NCBI RefSeq assembly: GCF_000759025.1
Contig: NZ_JPOS01000020.1
Coordinates: 124,001 to 188,000, forward strand
Direction of reading: 5' to 3'
Source of the DNA: Phaeodactylibacter xiamenensis
Lineage (GTDB): Bacteria; Bacteroidota; Bacteroidia; Chitinophagales; Saprospiraceae
DNA length: 64,000 nucleotides
A program made the position numbers and the translations under genes. Every line of letters starts with the position of its first letter. Positions within the stretch are counted from its first letter, which is position 1. Shown here piece by piece: positions 15,871 through 25,156 of this stretch. The notes below the pieces were generated by a model. The model saw only the letters and a program-made list of their open reading frames with translations. It searched no databases and was not told the origin of the DNA.

Positions 15871-18800
15871 CTACCGCAAAAGCAGCACACTGCCCGAAAA
15901 GCGCTCCACCTGCCCATCAATAAACAACACTTCAATCGTATAGGTGAAGACTCCGGAGGACATCAGATTGCCGCCAACGGTGCCGTCCCAGGTAGGTTGC
16001 GTGGCATCCGGTGTGTAGTTGCCTGCTTCAAAGACCAACCCGCCCCAACGGTCAAAAATCTGTGCTTGTACAATTTGCTGAATCCCAGGGCCGGGGAAAA
16101 TCCGGAATACATCATTTCTGCCATCACCATTGGGTGAAAAGACATTTGGGATGTAAAGCTTTCTGGGGCGCTCCACAATAATGGTGATGCTTTCCGCTGT
16201 GGCACAGCCTTCCAGGGTGGTGATCAGCAACTGATAGGTGGTCGTCTCTACTGGTTGGGCTATTGGGCTGGGGCAATCGGTACAATCAAGGCCATCTGGA
16301 GGAGACCATTCAAACCGGTCTGGCCCGCCACTCACCTGAGCCGCAAGTTCTACTGTCTGGCCCAGTTCCAGAGTCGTGTCGGCGGGAAGGGCTAACAGTA
16401 ATTCAGGGGGGCTGCCTACCACGATTTGGGTGTCGCTCAGGCATCCCCGCGCATCGCGAATGGACAAGGTATAGACACCGGCTTCCAGGTTGTCGAACTG
16501 ACGATTTTCAAAGAATTCACCATCGTCGAGGCGGTAGGCGTAGGGAGCCGTACCACCAGTACTTTCCGAAACGGTAATCTGTCCATCGGGAGTCCCAAAG
16601 CAGGAGGCGGAATCCACGATTGCCGAGAGGGCGATTTGTGGCAGCTCATCCAGCACCCTGGCATTGGTCGAATTGGTACAGCCATTAGCGTCGGTGATGG
16701 TAAGGGTGTACAACCCTGGCATCAGCTTGGTATTTGAAGCAGTGGTAGGGCCATTACTCCATGTGTAAGCGTAGGGCGGTGTGCCCCCGAAAGGACTGCC
16801 TTCCAATTCGCCTGTCAGGGTCGTGCAATCGAGCCGTGCATCATCCAACTGAACGGATGGGGTATCAACCACGGTCAGCGTTAAAGTGTGGACGGAGTCG
16901 CAGCCGGTAACTGATGCAAAGGTTTGAGCATACGTACCGGCTTCGGTCTGCGGCAAGCCAAAAACCGTTGCCGTATCGCCCGCGCAAATCTGTAGGTTTG
17001 AACTGCCGGTTATGGGTGGCCTTGCTCCTACGTTGAAGACAACCGTAGAGTCACAGCCTTCCGCATTGGTAAAGGTGAACAGAGCAGTGGTGTCCGGAGC
17101 GAGTGTGGTACCGGCATAGTCGATAGTCCCGCCAGCGCAGGCCAGCGTATCCAGGAATACAAGTTGGGTGTCAATAGGGGTAACCCTAATCAGTTGTAGT
17201 GTGCCGGAAGCATCGGTCAGGGTGTCGGCATCTCCGGGGAGGAACCAGGTATTTTCAAGCAGGAGGCTGTCATTGGCACAGACAACCGTGTCCAGTGTTT
17301 GATCGCAGGGAATCAGACTGAGGGTAATGCTGTCCACGCTGGCACAACCTTCGCCATTCTCAGAGGTTACAACGTACAGGGTCGTACTGTCCGGGCTGGC
17401 AAGGGGCGTGGTGCAGTTGGTACAGCTCAGGCTGCCCGCAGGCGACCACTCCACGGTATAGCCGCTGAGGGCTTCGGCTGATAATTGTACGGTATCCTCC
17501 GGGCAGAGGAAGCCTACCGCAGGGTCTGCACTCAGCACTACGGGGTCGGTATAGGTCACCTGAATAGTATCTGCATCGCTAAGGGCGCAGCGGTTCGTCA
17601 CTTCCACCCAAAAAGTACCGGCATCGAAAATGGTGTAGGTGCTTTCTGTGCTGCCGTCCTGCCAAAGGTATTCATCAAAGTTGCCAGGCGACAGGACAAC
17701 GGTGGCATTCTCACAGGCTTCCTGATCGGGGCCAAGGTCCGCCACCGGCGCAGTGCGCTGCAAGGGCAAAGGCGCGAGGTTGTCCAGATAGGTGCATTCA
17801 ATGATGGCACCTCCGGCAAAAGCAGTCTCCGGGTCGAAAGGGGGTGCAGTGCTGCCGTTGTCATTCAGCACCAGATATCCAGTGCCCGAAGGATAGGGCA
17901 GGTCAAGCCAAAGGGTGTCGCAGCGGTTGTTCAGGATGCTGTCCACCTGCACGACAAAGCTGTCTATTGCTACTGCGCCGGACTGTGGGTTCCCATCGTA
18001 GTAAGTCACGGGCAACGCTCCAAAGAACGGGCCGGCTTCAAAATTACAAATCCGGATTCGGGTGCGCAGACTGTCCCCGTTGCAGAATACGCTGTCAACT
18101 TCCAGTACCAGGTTTTGGACGCAGAGGTCTTCGCAGGTCGGCGGGCTGCACAGGAAGGTGTTGCTCAGGCTGCCTACCCCAGGCTCTGGCTGAGAAACGG
18201 CCGGGTCGAAGCTGTGCGGCAGGGGCTGAGCGGTGTAGGCCTCTTCGTGCAGTACCTCCCAGTCGGTAGCATTGACGGTGACCGGTGCGGTGAAGGTGCA
18301 TTCCCCCTCCAGGATTTCCCCCTCCAGATTGGTGCGGATGAATAGCGCATTTTCAGTCCCTCCGGCATCTATTGAAGTGCTCACCAGGTAGATGGAACTG
18401 CCGGTTTGCAAAATACGGTTGCCGCCGCCCTCCGCAAAAGCAAAAGTGCTTTGATCCGGCAATCCGTATTTTCTCGCCCACTGCGGATTGCCTTCAGCAT
18501 CGATTTTGAGGAGGAGCAAATCCTGGCTTTCTCCCTGGCCCACCGCACTCAGGAGGAAGCCATCCTGCGCCCTGACCAGTTCCAGCCCGGGCTGGAGGGC
18601 GGTATAGCCGGGCACCTCGAAGGCCCTGCCCCAAACCAGATTGCCGGAGAAGTCCGTTTTGTATAGCCCAATGATACCTTCAGCCTGCGCATCGGTGCCC
18701 GCCGGTGCGCCCTGAAAAGCGGAAATCAGCCCGGTGGCATCCGGCGCAATCGCTCTTCCTGAGAGTTGGGCGGTGACGCCGGGAGGAGCAAGGTACTGCC

Positions 18801-21800
18801 TCGACCAGACTTCTGCGCCTGTCAGTGTGAAGGCGGCATTGACAGGGCGGGCGCTGCCCGGGCCGGTTTCAAAACCGGCCTGCCCGGTGGCGTAAATGGC
18901 GCTGCCTACAACCGTCAGCCCTTCCAGAAAAGCCTGATCGCCCTGCGCCAGTTGCCGGTGCCAGAGCAATGCCCCGGAACCAGTGTCTACTTCGCCCAGC
19001 AGGCCCGCTGTGGTGTTGCCCTGCCCCAGGCTGCCCGTAAAGAAAAGATGGCCATTTTCGGGGTTCAGGGCGATTTTCCGGAGGCTACCGTTGTTGCCAA
19101 GTGGCAGGGTGGTCGACCAAAGCAGGGCGTTATCTACCGGGTCGTATTTGAAAAGGGTGCCCCATCGCTCGTCCCCGGCTTGTCCGATAGCGCCGCCCAG
19201 CAGCAAGCCACTGCCATCGGGTCGCAGGTGGACGATGCGGTCTGCGCCCGGGCTCAGGTCAAAGGTGTACTGCCAGACGATGCTTCCCGCCAGTGTGGCG
19301 CGGGTAATGGCAGCGGCTTCACCCGCGTGGCCGCCCAGGTAGAAATCGCCGTTGTTGCCTTGTACCAACGTGGTTGCCCCGCTGCCTGCATCTAGCAATT
19401 GGACAAAAGTCTGCCCGCAGTCTGCCGAGCAGGGGCAGGCTTCGTCTTCACAATCGGTCAGCCCGTTGAAGTTATCGTCCAGCCCATTGTCGCAGATTTC
19501 CGCCTGCGGGCAGGGGGCCGGCTCGAAGTAGCAGGTGACCTCATGGTTTCTGTAAAAAGGGCTTGTGCTCCCGGTAATGGGGATGCGTTCCAGTGGTACA
19601 TCTTCCAAAGTGGGTTGGTGCTCAATGACTTCGACGGCCACATCTTCGCTCTCTATTGCTAACGGGAGGAACGGGGTGCAGCCTGTCCAATCTTCGTACA
19701 CTTTGCGGATTTCGAAGCTTAGGTCTTCGTTAACGGTGACGAAAGTGGTGGTGCTGTCCCGGTGCAGTAATTTGTAAAAAGTGTAAAAGTGATTGTCACT
19801 CAGTGTAGTGTAGTCTACCTGTACGGCTTCAATGGGTATCCCATCAGGGTCAATTTCTATAAAAGCGTGAAAATTGTTGGGGTTGTCTATGGTGCCTGAT
19901 GCTCCCTGTGAGCCCAATAAAATGTTTCCGTTGGCCTTTTGCGAAAGGCTGGATCCACCTTGAAGGTAAAGTAAGCTCTCCGAACTATAGCTTTTTGACC
20001 AAATGACCTCTCCGTTTGGCGTAAGTTTAATTATTAGTGTCTCACTACCTAAAATATTCTCCGTGGCGACAGTGCCGGTCAGGAAAAGTGCATCTTCGGT
20101 GGCAAGCATAGCACCAGGGAAATAAGTTGTGCCTGAGTCAACTTGAGGTAAATATTCTTTGGAAAAAAGTATAGTTCCATCTGGCTGTAGCGCTTCAAGT
20201 ATAACATTACTGGAGGTCGAATCAGCCCAATGTACGGTCTGGTAAAAATGCTCATTGAGTAGAACAGCGTTTTCAATTGGGCCGGAGATGTCTATAGTGT
20301 AGGCATTTTCATAGTAATTGAAGGACCGTATGAAGTCCAGTGAATTGGTATGGCTATTGTACTTGCCGTAAAAGTCTCTTTGTAAGTAGTTGTTATTTCC
20401 CAGGTCAATATTGTAGTCTCCAGCTAGCCAGTAACTATCGCTATTTTCAAGAGGGGTTATGTTTTGAATAAGTACTGTTGTGTCGGGACCTGCCCACCAC
20501 CTTTCTGCCCAGTCAATATTTCCGGTTTGGGTATTGATCTCCATCAAGTTGAACCCATAGTTGAATCCATTACCGCTGCAAGCTATTATCCCGTTTTCGG
20601 AGGGGGTAATCTGAAATATCCTCAAATCCGGGTCAATATCAATTTGTCTGGTCCAACCGATTTGTCCATCCGGGTTGACTTTACTGATGAAGGAGTTCTG
20701 ACTATTGAAAAAGCTACTGCCTACATAGCCTGAAAAGTATAACCCACCATCCGGGGCGAATTCGATATCCGTTAGATGTGGAAACTCCACTTCATTTGTA
20801 AAAGTATCTGTGACAGATGTGATAAAGGTATTCTCGCACGGGCCACCATTGTAGGGCCCTTGTACCTGAAAACGGTTGCAAATAGCCTCGGCACAGAGAC
20901 CGGTGCTTGCTTCCAGGCAAATCTCGTAGAAACCAGGCGTGCTACTGCTGAATGTATAGGAATCCGCTGTAGAGACCAGGCTGTCCTGTAGGAACCACCG
21001 GTAAGCATTGGCACCGGTGGAGGTGTTCTCGAAATTCAGCGTGGCGCCGACAAGCACAGTGGTGTCCGTGGGCGTGAAGGCGGCGACAACAGGGCAAAAG
21101 ACCGTGACCTGCTGCTGAAATACTGCGGGCTGGCAGAGCGTATCTCCACTGGAAGCCACTAATCGAAGTTGCTGCGGGGCCAGGGTACCAGGCGTCCACA
21201 CCGGATTGGCGGTGGTACTGATCAGGCTGTCGTTGAGGTACCAGGCATAGGTGTCCGCATTAGTCGAGAGGTTCTCCAGGGGAATGGGCACATCCAGAGG
21301 GACGGATGCCGGCAGGGGGGCAAAATCGGCCGTAACCGGTGCCGGGCAGGGCGGGCGGCAGCCGAATGAGCTCAGGAGGCTTTGCCGTTGGTTTAAGGCA
21401 GATAGCCGCATACGTTCGATCTGGTCCGGGGTGAAATGAATGCCACATTCCAGGCGGCTGTAGTCCATGTGGTTGCGGTAATCATCCGGCTGATCCCCCA
21501 GCCCGCCCAGGCTTAGCGGGCGGAAGGGGTTGTTGTCGGAAACATCGACGGTATCGGTAAAGCAACTGTTATCGGGTTGGTCGCAGGGCGGCTTGGCAGT
21601 CGTCTGATCGGGCGGCGTATCACAAACGCGGTCGCCGTCGAACAGGCAGTTGTCATTTTCGCACCCGCCCTCAAAGGTGTGGTACAGCCCAAGGTAGTGC
21701 CCCATTTCGTGGGCAAGGAGACTGCTGCTGTCGGGCGATGTGCCAGTGTAGTCAGCTTCTACGACAATACCATCTCGGTCCTGTCCGTGTGCGCCGGGCA

Positions 21801-22398
21801 GGAAGGCGTAGCCAAGGAAGTTGCAATTGCCGTTTATGCAGACTTCTTCCACCACCCAGATGTTGATGTAGTGCAGGGGGGCGTACCTGCTCAGGTTTTT
21901 CAGTTCAATGTCGTTTTCCTGCTCTTCCATCACAGCCAGGGGGGAGGTCACCCTTTCCACACCGGTGGAGGGTAAATTGTCCGGTGTGCGTTGCGCCATA
22001 CAGAATTGAATATAGGTGTTGCTGCCCTGCGCGGCATTGTAGTAGCCGGTATTTGCAAAGGCATCATTGAGGTGCTGCAAGGCCTGTTGCATCTGCGCAT
22101 CCGGCACGGGGTCCTGTTCATCGCTCTGAATGATATGGAAGACAACGGGGAGGACGAGCAGTTCGTCATTGGACCGGGCTGATGCGCTGATCCGAGAGCG
22201 CTTGTCCGCCAGCCTTTCCTCAAAGGCTAAATGCCGCTGCCGGTAGGCTTCGTCTTCGGTCATGAGCCGTTCGTGGAGCAGCGATTGTGCGCAAGTCTCC
22301 TGCGCTACAGCAAACGGAGCCGAAACCATCAGAAAAGCAAGTGCACAGTATAGGGCTACACCACTTCTAAGGGATAATAATGGGTAATTTGTTTTCAT
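15871..22398 (-). CDS. Giant secreted M43-type metalloprotease/adhesin with type IX C-terminal domain
   Basis: About 2175 residues from the ATG at 22398 (22410 is also possible). A signal peptide ends near FAVAQ. A pappalysin-like (M43) zinc protease domain follows, with HEMGHYLGLYH at about residues 230-240 and the conserved GDRVCDTPPDQ loop. Next come two PKD-like modules, a long series of propeller-type repeats, a MopE-like EICDNGLDDNFNGLTDCED metal-binding motif between two propeller regions, Ig-like modules, two SprB-type repeats (GTPPYAYTW, GTAPYAYRL) and a gliding-motility C-terminal domain (FSPNGDGRNDVFRIF, IFDRWGG) that marks it for the type IX system. I infer a cell-surface or released protease/adhesin. 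Confidence 0.88.
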   Translation of the reverse strand: MKTNYPLLSLRSGVALYCALAFLMVSAPFAVAQETCAQSLLHERLMTEDEAYRQRHLAFEERLADKRSRISASARSNDELLVLPVVFHIIQSDEQDPVPDAQMQQALQHLNDAFANTGYYNAAQGSNTYIQFCMAQRTPDNLPSTGVERVTSPLAVMEEQENDIELKNLSRYAPLHYINIWVVEEVCINGNCNFLGYAFLPGAHGQDRDGIVVEADYTGTSPDSSSLLAHEMGHYLGLYHTFEGGCENDNCLFDGDRVCDTPPDQTTAKPPCDQPDNSCFTDTVDVSDNNPFRPLSLGGLGDQPDDYRNHMDYSRLECGIHFTPDQIERMRLSALNQRQSLLSSFGCRPPCPAPVTADFAPLPASVPLDVPIPLENLSTNADTYAWYLNDSLISTTANPVWTPGTLAPQQLRLVASSGDTLCQPAVFQQQVTVFCPVVAAFTPTDTTVLVGATLNFENTSTGANAYRWFLQDSLVSTADSYTFSSSTPGFYEICLEASTGLCAEAICNRFQVQGPYNGGPCENTFITSVTDTFTNEVEFPHLTDIEFAPDGGLYFSGYVGSSFFNSQNSFISKVNPDGQIGWTRQIDIDPDLRIFQITPSENGIIACSGNGFNYGFNLMEINTQTGNIDWAERWWAGPDTTVLIQNITPLENSDSYWLAGDYNIDLGNNNYLQRDFYGKYNSHTNSLDFIRSFNYYENAYTIDISGPIENAVLLNEHFYQTVHWADSTSSNVILEALQPDGTILFSKEYLPQVDSGTTYFPGAMLATEDALFLTGTVATENILGSETLIIKLTPNGEVIWSKSYSSESLLYLQGGSSLSQKANGNILLGSQGASGTIDNPNNFHAFIEIDPDGIPIEAVQVDYTTLSDNHFYTFYKLLHRDSTTTFVTVNEDLSFEIRKVYEDWTGCTPFLPLAIESEDVAVEVIEHQPTLEDVPLERIPITGSTSPFYRNHEVTCYFEPAPCPQAEICDNGLDDNFNGLTDCEDEACPCSADCGQTFVQLLDAGSGATTLVQGNNGDFYLGGHAGEAAAITRATLAGSIVWQYTFDLSPGADRIVHLRPDGSGLLLGGAIGQAGDERWGTLFKYDPVDNALLWSTTLPLGNNGSLRKIALNPENGHLFFTGSLGQGNTTAGLLGEVDTGSGALLWHRQLAQGDQAFLEGLTVVGSAIYATGQAGFETGPGSARPVNAAFTLTGAEVWSRQYLAPPGVTAQLSGRAIAPDATGLISAFQGAPAGTDAQAEGIIGLYKTDFSGNLVWGRAFEVPGYTALQPGLELVRAQDGFLLSAVGQGESQDLLLLKIDAEGNPQWARKYGLPDQSTFAFAEGGGNRILQTGSSIYLVSTSIDAGGTENALFIRTNLEGEILEGECTFTAPVTVNATDWEVLHEEAYTAQPLPHSFDPAVSQPEPGVGSLSNTFLCSPPTCEDLCVQNLVLEVDSVFCNGDSLRTRIRICNFEAGPFFGALPVTYYDGNPQSGAVAIDSFVVQVDSILNNRCDTLWLDLPYPSGTGYLVLNDNGSTAPPFDPETAFAGGAIIECTYLDNLAPLPLQRTAPVADLGPDQEACENATVVLSPGNFDEYLWQDGSTESTYTIFDAGTFWVEVTNRCALSDADTIQVTYTDPVVLSADPAVGFLCPEDTVQLSAEALSGYTVEWSPAGSLSCTNCTTPLASPDSTTLYVVTSENGEGCASVDSITLSLIPCDQTLDTVVCANDSLLLENTWFLPGDADTLTDASGTLQLIRVTPIDTQLVFLDTLACAGGTIDYAGTTLAPDTTALFTFTNAEGCDSTVVFNVGARPPITGSSNLQICAGDTATVFGLPQTEAGTYAQTFASVTGCDSVHTLTLTVVDTPSVQLDDARLDCTTLTGELEGSPFGGTPPYAYTWSNGPTTASNTKLMPGLYTLTITDANGCTNSTNARVLDELPQIALSAIVDSASCFGTPDGQITVSESTGGTAPYAYRLDDGEFFENRQFDNLEAGVYTLSIRDARGCLSDTQIVVGSPPELLLALPADTTLELGQTVELAAQVSGGPDRFEWSPPDGLDCTDCPSPIAQPVETTTYQLLITTLEGCATAESITIIVERPRKLYIPNVFSPNGDGRNDVFRIFPGPGIQQIVQAQIFDRWGGLVFEAGNYTPDATQPTWDGTVGGNLMSSGVFTYTIEVLFIDGQVERFSGSVLLLR

Positions 22399-22410
22399 AG
22401 CTAAGCGCAT

Positions 22411-22654
22411 TGTGGTTAAATATACTCGTCACGAAGTGGTTTGGTCGAACCTGTGCTGACATCCATATGATCGTCAGTAGCTAAACCACGACGGCCGAGT
22501 AAATGCTGACCTGTTGGAGGTATGGCCCGCCCAAACCCCAACAGCGTCAGTATAGCAATGTCGTATATAAGACCGGCTAAACCGTGTTTTGGTTCGTCTG
22601 TAGGTCTGTGCATCACTTAAGCTCCCTTAAGATACGGATTTTCCAATAAAAAAT
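22411..22654. other. Intergenic region upstream of the giant protease gene
   Basis: Between 22399 and 22711 there is no gene I can support. A 66-codon minus-strand frame at 22416-22616 has no signal, motif or coding look and was rejected. The palindrome CTTAAG occurs twice near 22616-22631. The right end holds the terminator of the CBS gene. The promoter of the giant gene should lie here. Confidence 0.4.
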
Positions 22655-22686
22655 CAGCCGCTCCCGAGGCATTCCGGAAGCGGCTG
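22655..22686 (-). terminator. Rho-independent terminator behind the CBS genes
   Basis: Arms CAGCCGCT (22655-22662) and AGCGGCTG (22679-22686) pair, with additional partial pairing inside. On the minus strand the hairpin is followed by a T-rich run (ATTTTTTATT). It lies 26 bp behind the stop of the gene at 22712. Confidence 0.75.
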
Positions 22687-22711
22687 AAATAAACCAAGAA
22701 GTGTATGTTTC

Positions 22712-23158
22712 TTATTGCTCTTCCATCATAAAGGGTGTGGAATAAGCGTGCGTAAGCAAATCAAAAGTCGTCACAATGCCGATGAGGCGGCCTTTGTCCA
22801 CTACCGGTAAGGCGTGGAAGAGGTTCTCCCGGAAAAAGCCGACGGCCATTTCCAGCGAATCACCGGGAGCAAGGGTAGCCACCTGCCGGGTCATGGCTTC
22901 TCCGGCCAGGAGGGAGCGCATGATGGCATCGTTGTACTGTTCGCTTTTCTGAGTTTTAAACAGGGTGAAGCCGTGCAACAGGCGATAGTAATCAGACTTG
23001 CTGATGATACCCACCACTTTGCCATCGTCGACCACAGGGATGTGGTGGATGTTGTTTTTGCGGAAGATATCCTGTACATCACTCATTGTGTCATTCGGCC
23101 CCACTGTGATTACAGGTGTGCTCATGATTTGAGCAACGGTGGTGGTTTTATCAGTCAT
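22712..23158 (-). CDS. Two-CBS-domain protein (second copy)
   Basis: 148 residues from MTDKTTTVAQIM at 23158; an in-frame start at 23230 would overlap the upstream gene. It is a tandem pair of CBS modules (about residues 8-65 and 80-140), with the typical HHIPVVDDGKVVGIISKSDYYRL and FHALPVVDKGRLIGIVTTFDLL. Bateman modules of this kind bind adenosine nucleotides and act as cytoplasmic energy sensors. It has no catalytic domain. It lies 19 bp behind a close paralogue, so the two probably arose by duplication and may act together. Confidence 0.88.
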   Translation of the reverse strand: MTDKTTTVAQIMSTPVITVGPNDTMSDVQDIFRKNNIHHIPVVDDGKVVGIISKSDYYRLLHGFTLFKTQKSEQYNDAIMRSLLAGEAMTRQVATLAPGDSLEMAVGFFRENLFHALPVVDKGRLIGIVTTFDLLTHAYSTPFMMEEQ

Positions 23159-23177
23159 GGCTGTTGATTTTTCGGAT

Positions 23178-23639
23178 TTAAAGTTCTTCTTCGAATACTT
23201 CTTCCTGCTTGGGAGGCATAGGCTCTCCAAACCGGTACGAAAGCAGATCGTGCGTAGTCACCAGCCCCATCAACTGATCGTCTTCGACGATGGGTAGGGC
23301 ATGGAACTTGTTGGCCAGGAAGATATCTGCTGCCAACCCCACGGTATCGTCAGGGTCAAGCGTGACCGGATAACGGGTCATAATGTCGGTTGCTTTCAGG
23401 CTTTGGTATTCCTTTTCAGAATACTTCTTGCCGGTGGTCTGTAGCGACAGTACATAAGAAAGCTTGAAAACATCTTCCTTGCTGATGATGCCGATCAGAC
23501 GTTCGCCCCGGTCAACGACTGGGATATGATGGAATTCATTCTCGCGGAACAGCTCCTGAATGGCTTCTACGGTGCGGTCGGGCCCAACCGTAATGAGGTT
23601 GGTTGTCATAATTTCCCGAATAGGTGTGTCCGGATTCAT
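23178..23639 (-). CDS. Two-CBS-domain protein (first copy)
   Basis: 153 residues from MNPDTPIREIM at 23639. Two CBS modules (about residues 8-65 and 82-142), with FHHIPVVDRGERLIGIISKEDVF and FHALPIVEDDQLMGLVTTHDLLS. The tail is acidic (EEVFEEEL). It is paralogous to the next gene downstream and would be a free-standing adenylate sensor. It follows, 16 bp away, a secreted helical protein of unknown role. Confidence 0.88.
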   Translation of the reverse strand: MNPDTPIREIMTTNLITVGPDRTVEAIQELFRENEFHHIPVVDRGERLIGIISKEDVFKLSYVLSLQTTGKKYSEKEYQSLKATDIMTRYPVTLDPDDTVGLAADIFLANKFHALPIVEDDQLMGLVTTHDLLSYRFGEPMPPKQEEVFEEEL

Positions 23640-23655
23640 AATGGCCGATTTTCTG

Positions 23656-24411
23656 TTATCTAATAAGGTTGTGCCGGGCAAAGAATGTTTGCGTAGACTG
23701 GTAGTCTCCAAAGAGCCTTAGTACTTCGTTGTAGTGAGGCATGAGGTCTTTGGCCGCAGTGGCTACTGCATTCCGGTCTGCCCGGTTGGTTGCTTTTGCG
23801 AAAGTATATAGAGCTTCCGCCATTGCTCGTTGTTCGTATATCAGTCGTTTGACGGTTTGGTCGTCAAAGTCGTACAATTCCTGATCAAAAGGCTTTTGCA
23901 TAATGTACTGCCATTCCAGGCGGAGCTCCTTGCCGAGGGCAATAAATTCACCCCAATCCATAAGGCAAAGCATTTCATCACTGGCGGCTTCTGTGAGCAG
24001 CTCCAGTCCGCCCTGAAAGTCATAAAGGTCATCCAGATAGTAGTCGATGCCGTAGTGCCCGCGCAGGACCATCAGTTCGTACTTCACGTGCTCTAACTGA
24101 TTGGCTGCTGTGTAGGGGCGGTTAGCATCAATTGCATAGTACGCATCGCCCAGCCAGCTGTCAATGCGGCGCAGGGTCTCCTTTTCGGCAGGGTACTGAT
24201 GCGCGAGCTGATCGCGCAGCCGACGCCAGCGGAATTCCAGGTAGAAGACGGCCTTTTTAGCATCGTGCGTATTGGCTTGCAGGGTGTAATCCAGTGCCGG
24301 TAGAAATGCCCGGTCAAATTGCACCATGCCGGGGCGCACATCCCGCCTGGCAGCGCTGGTCATCAGCAAAGTCGCCAAAAGCAGTATCGTAGTCCGGATG
24401 AAGTTTTTCAT
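23656..24411 (-). CDS. Secreted helical protein, function unknown
   Basis: 251 residues. MKNFIRTTILLLATLLMTSAA is a signal peptide. The rest is helical, rich in Leu, Tyr, Arg and Asp, with no motif I recognise (blocks such as YLEFRWRRLRDQLAHQYPAEKE and DRNAVATAAKDLMPHYNEVLRLF). No membrane span remains after cleavage, so it should be periplasmic. It is first of three genes read leftward with the two CBS proteins. Confidence 0.75.
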   Translation of the reverse strand: MKNFIRTTILLLATLLMTSAARRDVRPGMVQFDRAFLPALDYTLQANTHDAKKAVFYLEFRWRRLRDQLAHQYPAEKETLRRIDSWLGDAYYAIDANRPYTAANQLEHVKYELMVLRGHYGIDYYLDDLYDFQGGLELLTEAASDEMLCLMDWGEFIALGKELRLEWQYIMQKPFDQELYDFDDQTVKRLIYEQRAMAEALYTFAKATNRADRNAVATAAKDLMPHYNEVLRLFGDYQSTQTFFARHNLIR

Positions 24412-24528
24412 GATGCCCTGGTTTTATGTTCTATTCAAATGTAACCGGAATTTCAGCGCAAAGCAGATGACTTTTCTCAGTGGTTTTCAGTGACTTTGGT
24501 TAGGTGGTCAGTGAGTAGAGGGCAAAAA

Positions 24529-24567
24529 AAAGCGCCGGTAATGCAACAGAGGCACTACCGGCGCTTT
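24529..24567 (-). terminator. Rho-independent terminator behind the His/Asp-rich lipoprotein
   Basis: A perfect 12-bp stem: AAAGCGCCGGTA (24529-24540) and TACCGGCGCTTT (24556-24567) with a 15-base loop. On the minus strand it is followed by a run of T, and lies 28 bp behind the stop at 24596. Confidence 0.85.
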
Positions 24568-24595
24568 AGGTTAAGCCGGGCTGAGGAACAGGGGC

Positions 24596-25015
24596 TTACT
24601 GAATAGAGAACTCTACATCAGCAAACACTTTCTCTTCGCAATCGTGGTCACTACAGGCTTCCACTTCGAGGTGGAATTTAGTGCCTGCAGGATACCCTGA
24701 CAGATCAATGTCCTGCTCGAAAACAACTTTTTGATCGTGGTCATGCATGTGCTGATCAATAATCTTAGTATCTACATCACCATCTGGATGGAGAACGATG
24801 TCAATATCATGATTGGTATCAGTAGCTTCGACTTCAATATGGATATGAACGTCGCTTGCATCGGCCACCACCTCATCGGCACCAGGCTCCAGGATGTTGA
24901 TTGTGATTTCGTTGTGATCGTGGTCATGATCATGGTCATCTTCTTCATCACAGCCAGTGAAAACCATTACGCTGAGCGCTAGCATTAGAAGCGAGGAATA
25001 CTTTAGCATTTTCAT
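24596..25015 (-). CDS. His/Asp-rich lipoprotein, probable metal binding
   Basis: 139 residues. The signal ends in a lipobox (VFTGC, Cys22) followed by acidic residues and the run DHDHDHDHNE. Further His/Asp clusters occur in VHIHIEVEATDTNHDIDIVLHPDGDVD, HMHDHDQK and EACSDHDCEE. The mature part looks like a single beta-sandwich (Ig-like) domain. Alternating His and Asp is typical of zinc, copper or nickel scavenging proteins, so envelope metal binding is a reasonable inference. It stands alone between two terminators. I do not recognise a named family. Confidence 0.78.
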   Translation of the reverse strand: MKMLKYSSLLMLALSVMVFTGCDEEDDHDHDHDHNEITINILEPGADEVVADASDVHIHIEVEATDTNHDIDIVLHPDGDVDTKIIDQHMHDHDQKVVFEQDIDLSGYPAGTKFHLEVEACSDHDCEEKVFADVEFSIQ

Positions 25016-25095
25016 CTTTAGAATTTTAATTTAATGCAACGATGTTGCAAAAATAACACGGGGATTCCAAAAATGCAACACTGATGCAAAAAAAA

Positions 25096-25120
25096 CGGCT
25101 GAGCAAATGATGCCCAGCCG
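25096..25120 (-). terminator. Terminator behind the beta-helix lipoprotein genes
   Basis: CGGCTG (25096-25101) pairs with CAGCCG (25115-25120); on the minus strand it is followed by eight T. It lies about 37 bp behind the stop at 25157. Confidence 0.75.
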
Positions 25121-25156
25121 ACAGAAAAGCTTAATTACACTCAAATTCTTAGAGGC

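Noticed and set aside
17485-18345. 286-codon plus-strand frame
   Set aside because: Antisense shadow inside the giant protease gene; composition follows the opposite frame.
22416-22616. 66-codon minus-strand frame between the giant gene and the CBS terminator
   Set aside because: No signal peptide, motif or coding look; lies where a promoter is expected. A degenerate mobile-element remnant cannot be excluded.
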